Shown: in pieces, positions 44,955 to 53,403 of the stretch
Position numbering within the stretch: position 1 is the first letter of the stretch
Layout of the letters: the number at the start of each line of letters is the position of its first letter
Assembly (NCBI GenBank): GCA_964502995.1
Contig: CAZCZB010000004.1
Span: 1 to 64,000 of the forward strand
Source: Bin87 sp964502995
GTDB lineage: Bacteria > Chloroflexota > Dehalococcoidia > Lucifugimonadales > UBA3495
DNA length: 64,000 bases
Direction: 5' to 3'
The notes under the pieces: model-generated
What the model was told of the DNA's origin: nothing
The model's input: the letters and a program-made list of their open reading frames with translations, nothing else
The model's database searches: none
Translations under genes and position numbers: made by a program

Positions 44955-45521
44955 ATGGTACTCAGCGATCGAACAATTCGCCGGGAACTCGAGGAACGTC
45001 GGATCATAGTCAAGCCAATCGATCCGAACGACATCCAGCCGGCCAGCATCGACCTGCACCTGGACAACCGTTTTTTGGTGTTCTCAAACTCCCGCCGCCC
45101 TTACATTGACGTGCGGGAGTCGCAGGCCGACCTCACCGAGGAAGTCGAGATCAACGGCGACGAGCAATTCATCCTGCATCCCGGCGAGTTCGTCCTGGGC
45201 GGCACTCTCGAACACATTGAGTTGCCTGACGATCTGGTAGCAAGGTTGGAAGGCAAGAGCAGCCTGGGGCGAATCGGCCTGTTGATTCACAGCACTGCCG
45301 GATTCGTTGACCCGGGCTGGAAAGGCCGGTTGACCCTCGAATTGAGCAATGTGGCCCGCTTGCCGATTGCCTTGCGCCAGGGGATGAAAATCGGTCAGAT
45401 ATCGTTTCTCCGTCTGACTGAGCCGGCCGAAAGGCTCTACGGGTCGCCGGAGTTGGGCAGCAAGTACCAGGGCCAGTCCGGTCCGACGGCCAGCAGGTCC
45501 CACCAGGACTTCGTCCGCTAG
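44955..45521 (+). CDS. dcd: dCTP deaminase
   Basis: A 188-residue trimeric dCTP deaminase, making dUTP for thymidylate synthesis. The N-terminus has SDRTIRRELEERRI and PASIDLHLDNRF. The core motif GKSSLGRIGLLIHSTAGFVD is followed by PGWKGRLTLELSN with the catalytic glutamate. The length fits both the simple enzyme and the bifunctional DCD-DUT form, which cannot be separated by eye. The gene starts six bases after the SIMPL stop and is followed by ribD after 23 bases. Confidence 0.94.
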   Translation: MVLSDRTIRRELEERRIIVKPIDPNDIQPASIDLHLDNRFLVFSNSRRPYIDVRESQADLTEEVEINGDEQFILHPGEFVLGGTLEHIELPDDLVARLEGKSSLGRIGLLIHSTAGFVDPGWKGRLTLELSNVARLPIALRQGMKIGQISFLRLTEPAERLYGSPELGSKYQGQSGPTASRSHQDFVR

Positions 45522-45544
45522 CCGGCCGGCTTGTCGCCAGTGCG

Positions 45545-46657
45545 ATGACTATCAATCCCGCCCCCATGACCAGGGCAATCGATCTGGCCCGCACTGCTCT
45601 TGGCAGCACCAGCCCCAATCCGGCCGTCGGCGCCGTTGTCGTGCGGGATGGCGTGATCGTCGGGGAAGGCCACACTCTGCCCGTTGGGCAAGCCCACGCA
45701 GAAATCGGGGCGTTGCAACAGGCCGGAGCCTCGGCGCGTGGGGCGACCCTGTATTGCACTCTGGAGCCGTGCTGCCACCACGGGCGAACCCCGCCATGCA
45801 CCGACGCCATAATCGCGTCCGGGGTTGCGCGGGTGGTCTATGCGGTGCGGGATCCCAACCCGAGAGTAGACGGAGGGGGCGAATCTGCGCTGCGTGCAGC
45901 CGGCATTGATGTCGACAACCAAACCGACCCCGATGCTTACGATTTGTACGAAGCTTTCGCCAAGCACATCACGACCGGACGGCCGTTCGTGGTGGCCAAA
46001 TTTGCCATGAGCCTCGACGGCAAGATCGCTACCCGCACCGGCGCTTCGCAATGGATAACCGGCCCCGAAGCCCGCGGCCGTGTGCAGCAGATGCGCAAAG
46101 AAATGGATGCCATCATGGTCGGGATCGGCACCGTTCTAACTGACGATCCTCAGTTGACCGCCAGGGATATCGATGGCGCCGCGCTCCCATCGAATCTGCA
46201 GCCGGTTCGCGTGGTGGTGGACAGTAACTGCCGCATTCCCGCTGGCGCGCGGTTGCTTCACCAGCCTGGCCGCACGATCATCGCGACCAGCGGTGACGTT
46301 GACATGTCCCGATCATCGGCGTTGGAAGAGTCTGGCGCAACGGTACGGGCCTTCGCCGCCGGCGACGGGCGGGTGAACCTGTCTGAACTGATGACCAGTC
46401 TGGGCAGCGAAGGCGTGGTCAGCGTGTTGGTTGAAGGTGGCGGCGGCGTTCTGGGCGCATTGCTCGACGCCGGGCTGATCGACAAGGTATGCGCGTTTGT
46501 GGGGCCCATGCTGATCGGCGGCGCCGGCGCCCGCTCACCAATCGAGGGCAACGGCGCAACGGTGATGGCAGACGTTTGTCGGCTGGAACGTACCCGGATG
46601 GAACAGATCGGCCCTGATTGGCTCGTGACCGGATATCCGTCTGCAGGAGGAGCCTGA
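45545..46657 (+). CDS. ribD: Bifunctional riboflavin biosynthesis deaminase/reductase
   Basis: A 370-residue RibD. The N-terminal deaminase has the zinc site QAHAEIGAL and TLEPCCHHGRTPPC with TSPNPAVGAVVV before it. The C-terminal reductase has FAMSLDGKIATRTGASQWIT, MVGIGTVLTDDPQLT and VLVEGGGGVLGALLDAG. It performs steps two and three of riboflavin synthesis. The ribE ATG overlaps its stop by one base (TGATG). First of four rib genes; no FMN riboswitch is seen before it. Confidence 0.96.
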   Translation: MTINPAPMTRAIDLARTALGSTSPNPAVGAVVVRDGVIVGEGHTLPVGQAHAEIGALQQAGASARGATLYCTLEPCCHHGRTPPCTDAIIASGVARVVYAVRDPNPRVDGGGESALRAAGIDVDNQTDPDAYDLYEAFAKHITTGRPFVVAKFAMSLDGKIATRTGASQWITGPEARGRVQQMRKEMDAIMVGIGTVLTDDPQLTARDIDGAALPSNLQPVRVVVDSNCRIPAGARLLHQPGRTIIATSGDVDMSRSSALEESGATVRAFAAGDGRVNLSELMTSLGSEGVVSVLVEGGGGVLGALLDAGLIDKVCAFVGPMLIGGAGARSPIEGNGATVMADVCRLERTRMEQIGPDWLVTGYPSAGGA

Positions 46658-47241
46658 TGTTCACTGGAATCGTGGAAGAGGTCGGGAGGGTGTCGAGCCT
46701 TACCGATTACCGATTGGTCATAAAGGCGGATAAAGTGCTTTCCGACGTAAAGCTGGGCGACAGCATTGCAGTCAATGGGGCGTGCCTGACTGCCGTGGAA
46801 TTCGATGCCGATAGCTTTTCCGTAGACCTGGCGCCGGAGACCCTGCGGCGCACGTCCCTGGGGCAGGCGGGCGATGGAGCGGCAGTGAACCTTGAGCGCG
46901 CCCTTGCCGCCAACGACCGTATGGGCGGCCACATCGTTCAGGGGCATGTGGACGGCACCGGGGAGATCACAGGTTTGACCCCCGAGGCGGATTGCTTCAT
47001 CCTGGAAATCGAGGCGCCCGAAGGTCTGGCGCCCTACATCGTGGAGAAGGGGTTCATCGCGGTTGACGGAATCAGCCTCACAGTGGTACAAAAGGACGCA
47101 CGCCGCTTCACGATTTCGGTCATCCCGTTCACCCTGCAGAACACCAACTTGCACGAACGGAAAGTCGGTGACCTGGTCAACCTGGAAGCGGACATTTTAG
47201 CAAAATACGTGGAAAGCCTGTTGGAAGCCCGGTTCCAGTGA
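46657..47241 (+). CDS. ribE: Riboflavin synthase alpha chain
   Basis: A 194-residue riboflavin synthase with two beta-barrel repeats. It begins MFTGIVEEVGRVSSL. The first repeat has DSIAVNGACLTAVEF and DLAPETLRRTSLG. The second has GHIVQGHVDGTGEI and FIAVDGISLTVV. It dismutates two lumazines to riboflavin. GGAGGAGC precedes the ATG. Coupled to ribD by a TGATG overlap. Confidence 0.96.
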   Translation: MFTGIVEEVGRVSSLTDYRLVIKADKVLSDVKLGDSIAVNGACLTAVEFDADSFSVDLAPETLRRTSLGQAGDGAAVNLERALAANDRMGGHIVQGHVDGTGEITGLTPEADCFILEIEAPEGLAPYIVEKGFIAVDGISLTVVQKDARRFTISVIPFTLQNTNLHERKVGDLVNLEADILAKYVESLLEARFQ

Positions 47242-47276
47242 CTTCCCTTCGGGCATGCGGGACACGACTACACAAG

Positions 47277-47909
47277 ATGCGGTTGGCTAGCATCGAACAG
47301 GGTTTAAAAGACCTGAAAGCGGGAAAATTCCTCATCGTAGTGGACGATGAAGACCGCGAAAACGAGGGTGATCTCGTCATGCCGGCGGAGCACGTTACCG
47401 CCGAGGCCGTCAACTTCATGGTGACGCATGCCAAGGGCCAACTATGCATGCCCATGTTGGCGGAGCGCCTGGCCGAACTGTACATTCACATGCTGCCAAG
47501 CAGGAACTCAGACTCAGAAATGCCCACGGCTTTCACGATGCCGGTGGACTACGCCGTGAACACCAGCACGGGAATCTCCGCCGAGGATCGCGCGGCCACT
47601 GTGCAGGCTCTGATTGATCCCGAAGCGATGGCGCAGGATTTCATCCAACCTGGTCACCTGTTCCCCCTTCGTTATCAAGCAGGAGGGGTTTTGGTTCGCC
47701 CTGGTCACACCGAGGCGATCATAGACTTGTGCCGGCTGGCCGGTCTCTATCCCGCCGGCGTAGTTTGCGAGATAATGAAGCACGACGGAACGATGGCGCG
47801 ACTGCCGGACCTGGTGCCCATGGCCAAGGCGTTTTCGCTCAACATCGTGTCGATTGCGGACCTGGCGGAATATCGTCGAAAAAACGATCCTGTCGATCCG
47901 AAGAACTAA
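47277..47909 (+). CDS. ribB: 3,4-dihydroxy-2-butanone-4-phosphate synthase
   Basis: A 210-residue standalone DHBP synthase. It has the acidic metal loop VVDDEDRENEGDLVM, the THAKGQLCMPML strand, NTSTGISAEDRAATV, the catalytic RPGHTEAIIDLCRLAG and CEIMKHDGTMARLPDL. It turns ribulose-5-phosphate into the four-carbon riboflavin precursor. A second RibB domain forms the first half of the next gene, so the operon has two. ATG 47277 is used; a GTG at 47238 overlapping the ribE stop is possible. Confidence 0.94.
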   Translation: MRLASIEQGLKDLKAGKFLIVVDDEDRENEGDLVMPAEHVTAEAVNFMVTHAKGQLCMPMLAERLAELYIHMLPSRNSDSEMPTAFTMPVDYAVNTSTGISAEDRAATVQALIDPEAMAQDFIQPGHLFPLRYQAGGVLVRPGHTEAIIDLCRLAGLYPAGVVCEIMKHDGTMARLPDLVPMAKAFSLNIVSIADLAEYRRKNDPVDPKN

Positions 47910-48000
47910 GATTTCATGTTGAACTGCCGGGCAAAGTCCAGCAGTAAGCCGCCGGTGCCGGCGTTCAATTTTGCACCAATTCACATGCTCCGGAGGAATG

Positions 48001-49233
48001 ATGCCCCTTTGCAGCCTGGACGAGGCTCTTGAAGACCTGACCTCCGGTAAATTCGTGATCGTGGTTGACGACGAAAACCGCGAGAACGAGGGCGACCTGT
48101 TTGTCCTGGCGGAACATGCTTCGCCGGACGCCGTCAATTTCATGGTCACTCATGCCAGAGGTTTGGTTTGCATGCCAATGCTGGGTGAACGCCTGAATGA
48201 GTTGCAAATTCCGCTCCTGCGAAGCCGGAATTCACCATCGTCCCAGCCGACCGCATTTACAACCTCGGTCGACTTCAAGGGGGGCACATCTACCGGAATA
48301 TCCGCGTTTGATCGCAGCGCCACCATCCAGGCGTTGATCGATCCCGATTCCCAGCCCTCCGATTTCGTACATCCGGGCCACCTGTTCCCGTTGTGTGCCA
48401 ACCCGGGCGGAGTGCTGTCGCGCCCCGGCCATACGGAAGCGATAATCGACCTGAGCAAACAGGTCGGTTCGTACCCGGCGGGCGTCATCTGCGAGATCAT
48501 GAACCCCGACGGGACCATGGCCCGATTGCCTCAACTCGAAACATTCGCTGAACAACATGGACTCAAGATTTTCAGCATCGCGCAGTTGGTCGCCCATCGG
48601 CGCATGACCGAAACCCTGGTATCACGAGTCGCTGAAGCGAACCTACCAACGAGACATGGCATCGCTCGCATCATCGGCTATCGCAGCGTTATCGACAGTG
48701 GCGAGCACGCCGCGTTGGTAGTCGGAGACTGGGAAGAAGGCGAAGAGGTGTTGGTAAGGGTCCACAGCGAATGTCTGACCGGCGATGCGTTTGGAAGCTT
48801 AAAGTGCGATTGCGGCGAACAACTCGACCTGGCCCTTCGCATGATCTTCGAAAACGGTGTGGGCGCCCTGATATATTTGCGGCAGGAAGGGCGCGGCATC
48901 GGGTTGCACAACAAGATAAGGGCCTACGCGCTTCAGGACGATGGTATGGACACGATCGAGGCCAACGTGGCCTTGGGGTTCCAGCCGGACGAGCGGAAGT
49001 ACGATCTGGCCGCTCAAATCATGCGCGATCTTGGGATCACCAGGGTGCGCCTGGTTACCAACAATCCCCACAAGATGGCTGGCATCGGCGGATTGGGCGT
49101 CGAAGTATCGGGTAGGGTCAGTATTACCGTGCCTACGAACGAGTCCAACGAGGGTTATATGCGGACCAAACGGGAGAGCATGGGGCATCTTTTGTCACCC
49201 ATGCAACCGGGCCCTCCCAGATTCAATGATTGA
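48001..49233 (+). CDS. ribBA: Bifunctional DHBP synthase / GTP cyclohydrolase II
   Basis: A 410-residue fusion. Residues 1-205 are a RibB domain (VVDDENRENEGDLFVL, RPGHTEAIIDLSKQVG, CEIMNPDGTMARLP). Residues of about 215-410 are GTP cyclohydrolase II with RVHSECLTGDAFGSLKCDCG, whose three cysteines bind zinc, then YLRQEGRGIGLHNKI and RLVTNNPHKM. Both halves look complete. CGGAGG lies four bases before ATG 48001. No lumazine synthase (ribH) gene occurs in the window, so it must lie elsewhere. Confidence 0.95.
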   Translation: MPLCSLDEALEDLTSGKFVIVVDDENRENEGDLFVLAEHASPDAVNFMVTHARGLVCMPMLGERLNELQIPLLRSRNSPSSQPTAFTTSVDFKGGTSTGISAFDRSATIQALIDPDSQPSDFVHPGHLFPLCANPGGVLSRPGHTEAIIDLSKQVGSYPAGVICEIMNPDGTMARLPQLETFAEQHGLKIFSIAQLVAHRRMTETLVSRVAEANLPTRHGIARIIGYRSVIDSGEHAALVVGDWEEGEEVLVRVHSECLTGDAFGSLKCDCGEQLDLALRMIFENGVGALIYLRQEGRGIGLHNKIRAYALQDDGMDTIEANVALGFQPDERKYDLAAQIMRDLGITRVRLVTNNPHKMAGIGGLGVEVSGRVSITVPTNESNEGYMRTKRESMGHLLSPMQPGPPRFND

Positions 49234-49271
49234 TCCTGACCGGACCGCACAACCGCATTGATTTGAATTTG

Positions 49272-49310
49272 ACGGGGCAGGTTATGACACCTGCCCCGTT
49301 TTGTTGTTTC
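49272..49310 (+). terminator. Terminator of the rib operon
   Basis: ACGGGGCAGGT pairs with ACCTGCCCCGT around a six-base loop and is followed by TTTGTTGTTT. It uses the GGGGCAGGT palindrome also seen at 52434-52456. Confidence 0.88.
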
Positions 49311-49345
49311 AGACAAGGCTCTATCCGTGAACCGTGGTCGCCTGG

Positions 49346-50453
49346 TTAACCATGGTCGCCAAGTTTGCTCACCAGATACGCCTCGATAAATCCGCTTAAT
49401 TCTCCGGCCAGCACCGCATCCGTGTTGCCGGTCTGATAGTCAGTCCGGTGGTCCTTTACCGATTTATAGGGATGCAGAACGTAGCTCCTGATCTGGTTCC
49501 CCCATTCTGCGGACACCCGCTCACCGCGCAGGGTGGATAATTCCTGCTGCCGCTCTTCCTCACGCCTGGCCAGCAATTTCGCTCGCAGGATGCGCATGGC
49601 GTAGTCCCGATTCTGGTGCTGCGACCGTTCCGTTTGGCAGGTAACAACGATCCCCGACGGCACGTGGGTCAGGCGTACTGCCGACGCAACTTTCTGGACG
49701 TTCTGGCCGCCGGGTCCGCTCGAACGGAAAAAGTCCATTTTCAGGTCTTCCGGTCGTATTTCGACCTCGGAGTCGTCATCCACAACCGCTGGTAAAACTT
49801 CGACGCGGGCGAACGAAGTCTGTCGTCGTCGGGCCGGATCAAACGGTGAGATGCGCACCAACCGATGCACACCTATTTCGGCGTTGAGATATCCAAACGC
49901 GTGAGGGCCGCCGATCTCCATGGTGCTGGTTCTCAACCCCGCCTCGTCTCCATACGCAGTGTCCAAAACCTGCAATGACCGGCCGTCCGACCCGGCCCAT
50001 CCGGCGTACATGCCGGTGAGCATTTCGACCCAATCATGGGAATCGGTCCCACCGGCGCCCGAGTGAATGGTTAGGATCGCCGGCCGGTCATCGTATGGTC
50101 CGGACAGGGTCAACTCCATTTCCGCCCTGGTGAGTCGGTTGGCTGTTGTTGCGGCTTCGGCCTCCAGTTCTTCCGCCAGACTCTCGTCTCCGTTTTCGAT
50201 GGCCAGTTCCGTTAGCTCCAGGAGATCAGCCACCGAAGCCTGCAAACCGCGCCATAGTTCCGTCGAGTGTTGCAGTTTGCCCAACTCTTGCATCTTGCGC
50301 TGCGCCGCGTGCGGATCGTCCCAAAACCCGGCTGCGGAAGCCTCGGTTTCGAGTTCAGATATGGATTTTTCCCTGCCAGCGAGGTCAAAGACGCTCCACG
50401 ACGGCATCCAGTTTGAGAGCCATCTCATTGAGCTGCTGACGCAATTCATCCAT
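49346..50453 (-). CDS. prfB: Peptide chain release factor 2 with programmed +1 frameshift
   Basis: RF2 of 368 residues in two frames. The zero frame starts at ATG 50453 (MDELRQQLNEMALKLDAVVE) and stops at TGA 50385-50387 after CTT. Shifting +1 at CTT-TGA-C gives the main frame, which runs to 49346. The main frame carries the GGQ motif (SSGPGGQNVQKVASAV), the tripeptide anticodon SPF (VRISPFDPARR), and RSQHQNRDYAMRIL. RF2 ends translation at UGA and UAA. Because this genome also reads UGA as selenocysteine, RF2 competes with Sec insertion. Confidence 0.96.
50384..50397 (-). promoter_or_regulatory. prfB autoregulatory frameshift site
   Basis: On the minus strand GGAG-CGT-CTTTGAC. CTT is the slippery codon, TGA the in-frame stop, and GGAG three bases before CTT the internal Shine-Dalgarno-like stimulator. 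Low RF2 favours the +1 shift. Confidence 0.93.
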
Positions 50454-50618
50454 GTGTAAAAATCCTCCCGATGTGCGGCGACGTGGCCGCACGGTTGATG
50501 CAAGAATTATACATGGCCCAAGAGCGAGAGCCGCTCGTTGAACCCGGAACGGGAACATTCATCGGCTATAATGATTTGGTAATTTGCCAGTCCCACATTC
50601 CCCAGGCAGGTAGTGTAA

Positions 50619-52388
50619 ATGCTCGACCACGGAACTCCCGAACACGCAGTTGACGATCCTATCGAATCGTTGCGCCACCGAATGCGGCACTCCGCGGCGC
50701 ACGTCATGGCCGACGCGGTGCTTCAACTGTTCCCCGAAGCTAAGGTGGGAATAGGCCCGCCCACCGCGGATGGCTTCTACTACGATTTCGAGGTCGAACG
50801 CCCGTTTACTCCGGAGGACCTGGAGCGGATCGAGTCTTTGATGATTGAAACCATCAAGTCCAATTCGCCGTTCGTGCGTCAGGAGTTGAGCCGGGAGTCC
50901 GCGCAGGCGATGTTTTCCGCCCAACCCTATAAGCAGGAAATCATCGACGATTTGCCGGACGAGACCACGCTGAGCATTTATCGCCACGGTGGGTTCAACG
51001 ACCTGTGCCAGGGGCCACACGTTGCAAGCACCGGCGACATCACAGCCGTCAAACTCCTGCACACTGCGGGAGCCTATTGGCGCGGCGACGAGAATCGGCC
51101 GATGTTGCAGCGCATTTACGGGACTGCCTTTGAGTCCCGGGAGGAGCTTGAATCCCACCTGGAACGACTGGCAGAAGCGGAACGCCGGGACCATCGCACC
51201 CTCGGACGTCAGCTGAATCTGTTCACCGTTCACGATGAAATCGGCCCCGGCCTGATTGTCTGGCATCCCAAGGGTGGGGTGATGCGGTCGATCATCGAGG
51301 ACTATTGGCGGGATATCCACTATGCCCGAAACTACAACATCGTCTATTCGCCCCATATCGGTCGTGCCCGCCTGTGGCAAACCAGCGGCCACCTCGATTT
51401 TTACCGGGACAGCATGTATGCGCCGATGGAGATCGACGAGCAGGAATATTTCCTGAAGCCGATGAACTGCCCGTTTCACATCCAGATTTATCGTTCCGCG
51501 CTGAGGAGCTATCGCGAATTACCGCTGCGTATCGCTGAGTTGGGCACGGTGTACCGGTATGAGCGCAGCGGGGTACTGCATGGGTTGATGCGCGTCCGCG
51601 GGTTCACCCAGGACGATGCGCACATTTTTTGCCTGCCCGACCAGGTCGCGTCGGAGGTGGGAGACGTTCTGGATCTGACGTTTGAGATCATGTCGGCGTT
51701 CGGGTTTGAAGACTACGACATTATGTTGTCCACCCGTCCCGAAAAATATGTCGGCGAAACCGATATGTGGGATCACGCCACCGAATCGTTGCGGCAGGCC
51801 CTGGTCGAGCGCAATCTTGACTACGGCATAGACGAGGGCGGCGGCGCGTTCTACGGCCCAAAAATCGACATTAAAATCAAGGATGCCCTGGGAAGGGACT
51901 GGCAATGCACCACGGTTCAGTTCGACTTCAACCTGCCGGAGCGATTCGGTCTGGTTTACCAGGACGAGCAGGGCAACCGCGTGCAACCGTACATGGTCCA
52001 CCGCGCTATCCTGGGGTCGCTGGAGCGATTCTTTGGCGTGCTGATCGAGCACTACGCCGGCGCGTTCCCGCTTTGGCTCGCCCCCGTGCAAGCCGTGGTG
52101 ATACCCATAGCCGATCGCCACAACGATTACGCCGAGCACGTTGCGCGACAACTTCGCGACGCCGGGTTCCGTGTGGAAGTGGATGACCGCAGCGAGCGCA
52201 TGAACCAAAAAATCCGCCAGGCCCAGTTGCAAAAAACACCGTACATGCTGGTGGTTGGAGATCGCGAAGCCGAAGCCAACGCTGCCGCGGTCCGGAGCCG
52301 GGACGGAGACAATCATGGCGCTCTGGAACTGTCCGAAGTGATGGCGATGTTGTCCGCGGAACTGGAGGTAACCCCGGCGGCGCGGTAA
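50619..52388 (+). CDS. thrS: Threonyl-tRNA synthetase lacking the N-terminal TGS domain
   Basis: A 589-residue class II synthetase. It starts directly with the editing domain (RHSAAHVMADAVLQLFP, FNDLCQGPHVAS, which keep the HxxxH and CxxxH editing residues). The catalytic core has KPMNCPFHIQIY, RYERSGVLHGLMRVRGFTQD and the zinc/ATP region VQPYMVHRAILGSLERF. The anticodon-binding domain closes the protein (VDDRSERMNQKIRQAQLQK). The usual 60-residue TGS domain is missing. TATAAT lies at 50567-50572 and AGGTAG before the ATG. Confidence 0.95.
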   Translation: MLDHGTPEHAVDDPIESLRHRMRHSAAHVMADAVLQLFPEAKVGIGPPTADGFYYDFEVERPFTPEDLERIESLMIETIKSNSPFVRQELSRESAQAMFSAQPYKQEIIDDLPDETTLSIYRHGGFNDLCQGPHVASTGDITAVKLLHTAGAYWRGDENRPMLQRIYGTAFESREELESHLERLAEAERRDHRTLGRQLNLFTVHDEIGPGLIVWHPKGGVMRSIIEDYWRDIHYARNYNIVYSPHIGRARLWQTSGHLDFYRDSMYAPMEIDEQEYFLKPMNCPFHIQIYRSALRSYRELPLRIAELGTVYRYERSGVLHGLMRVRGFTQDDAHIFCLPDQVASEVGDVLDLTFEIMSAFGFEDYDIMLSTRPEKYVGETDMWDHATESLRQALVERNLDYGIDEGGGAFYGPKIDIKIKDALGRDWQCTTVQFDFNLPERFGLVYQDEQGNRVQPYMVHRAILGSLERFFGVLIEHYAGAFPLWLAPVQAVVIPIADRHNDYAEHVARQLRDAGFRVEVDDRSERMNQKIRQAQLQKTPYMLVVGDREAEANAAAVRSRDGDNHGALELSEVMAMLSAELEVTPAAR

Positions 52389-52433
52389 CTGCAACGCCAC
52401 GGGATTCAGCCCACCGGCGATGACCACCGCGTC

Positions 52434-52456
52434 GGGGCAGGTCGTTGACCTGCCCC
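52434..52456. repeat. GGGGCAGGTCGTTGACCTGCCCC palindrome
   Basis: A perfect-arm palindrome between the convergent thrS and selenoprotein genes. It lacks a T run, so it is a repeat-family copy more than a canonical terminator. Confidence 0.7.
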
Positions 52457-52490
52457 TACTCGTTGAGCTCGAAACTCAGCTTATGCCCGT

Positions 52491-53360
52491 CTATTGAGCC
52501 AGGTTGCGATATGCTCCGACAAAGTCGGCGCTGCCGCCGTAACCCTTGCGGAAGGCGATAACGCCGGAGCCGTTGAGCCCGATCATTGACGACTGGCTCA
52601 CGATCTTCAAGTCCTTCAGCATCGAGTCAACCGGTTGGGTTGCGGTCATGTTTGAGTATCCGTTTTCGTTGATGTAACTCTCCAGGCGACCGGCGCCTTC
52701 GTTGAAAGAAACCAGGTAGAAATCTACGGTGTCAGCGTTCTCGGTAACGATGGGGGCAAGCGTCCGTAACTCGGCGCGGCAGGTTGGTCACCAGGTCGCG
52801 AAATAAAACATGAACACCGGTTTCCCGGACGCTGTCAGATCAGTGGACGAGACACGGGTTCCGTCCGCGCGCTCCATGGCGAATATCGGCGGCATCTCAC
52901 CAACGTTGGTCCCTTCGGGAGCAGATGGCTCCGAGACGGTTGCCGTCGGCTCTTCCATCGGAGGTTCTGTGGGTGGAACCACAGTGTCGGTGGGTGCGAA
53001 GGGAGGAGGCGGAGGTTGGTTTGACGCCGCGGTGGGCTCGGGTGGGTCCGTGGGATCCGGTCCCGCCAAAGTAGGCTCAGTGGTCGCTGGGGAGGTGGTT
53101 TCGGCCGCCGCGGGCGGAACCGGTGTATCCGCGGGCGGGGCATCGGTGGCGGCGGCAACCGGATTGACCGGTTGAGTCGTCGACGCCGGCTCGGCGACGG
53201 TGGCCGTGGCGGGCATTGGCGGGCTTTCGGAAGTTGCTGTGTCCGATGAAGGCGCCGCAGTCGCCACCGGCGCCGGCGGCGGTTCGGAACCGCAGCCGAC
53301 CAACCCGAGTAGAACTGTGGCGGCCACCAGGGCCGCCCCGATTGACTTTATTTTCGTCAT
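52491..53360 (-). CDS. Selenocysteine-containing thioredoxin-like (TlpA/ResA-type) lipoprotein A
   Basis: A 289-codon frame with one internal TGA at 52788-52790, read here as Sec191. The N-terminus is a lipoprotein signal (ALVAATVLLGLVGC, Cys about residue 23). A Pro/Thr/Ala-rich linker of about 120 residues follows, then a redoxin domain (MPPIFAMERADGTRVS, PVFMFYFATW-Sec-PTCRAELRTLAP, then DFYLVSFNE and MIGLNGSGV). The Sec stands at the first cysteine of the family CxxC. The frame continues 98 residues past the TGA with clear homology and ends at TAG 52491-52493. A hairpin at 52760-52777 may be the SECIS. Expected to act outside the membrane in thiol redox or peroxide reduction. Reading it as a 190-residue truncated protein is the weaker alternative. 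Confidence 0.88.
52760..52777 (-). promoter_or_regulatory. Candidate bacterial SECIS hairpin, selenoprotein A
   Basis: The RNA GCGCCG-AGUUA-CGGACGC can form six base pairs with a bulged A and a five-base loop with GU near its 5' side. The loop starts 16 bases after the UGA, within the usual bacterial range. Confidence 0.6.
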
Positions 53361-53373
53361 GTTTGCACTTTTG

Positions 53374-53390
53374 CGGCGTCAACGACGCCG
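53374..53390 (-). other. Hairpin between the two selenoprotein genes
   Basis: CGGCGTC-GTT-GACGCCG (minus strand), a seven-pair stem with a three-base loop in the 43-base gap between the upstream stop and the downstream ATG. There is no T run, and no Shine-Dalgarno follows, so it may control translation or processing. Confidence 0.5.
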
Positions 53391-53403
53391 AAGATCATCC
53401 TCA

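Noticed and set aside
52434..52456. Terminator for thrS
   Set aside because: The stem is strong but no T run follows on either strand, so it is listed as a repeat.
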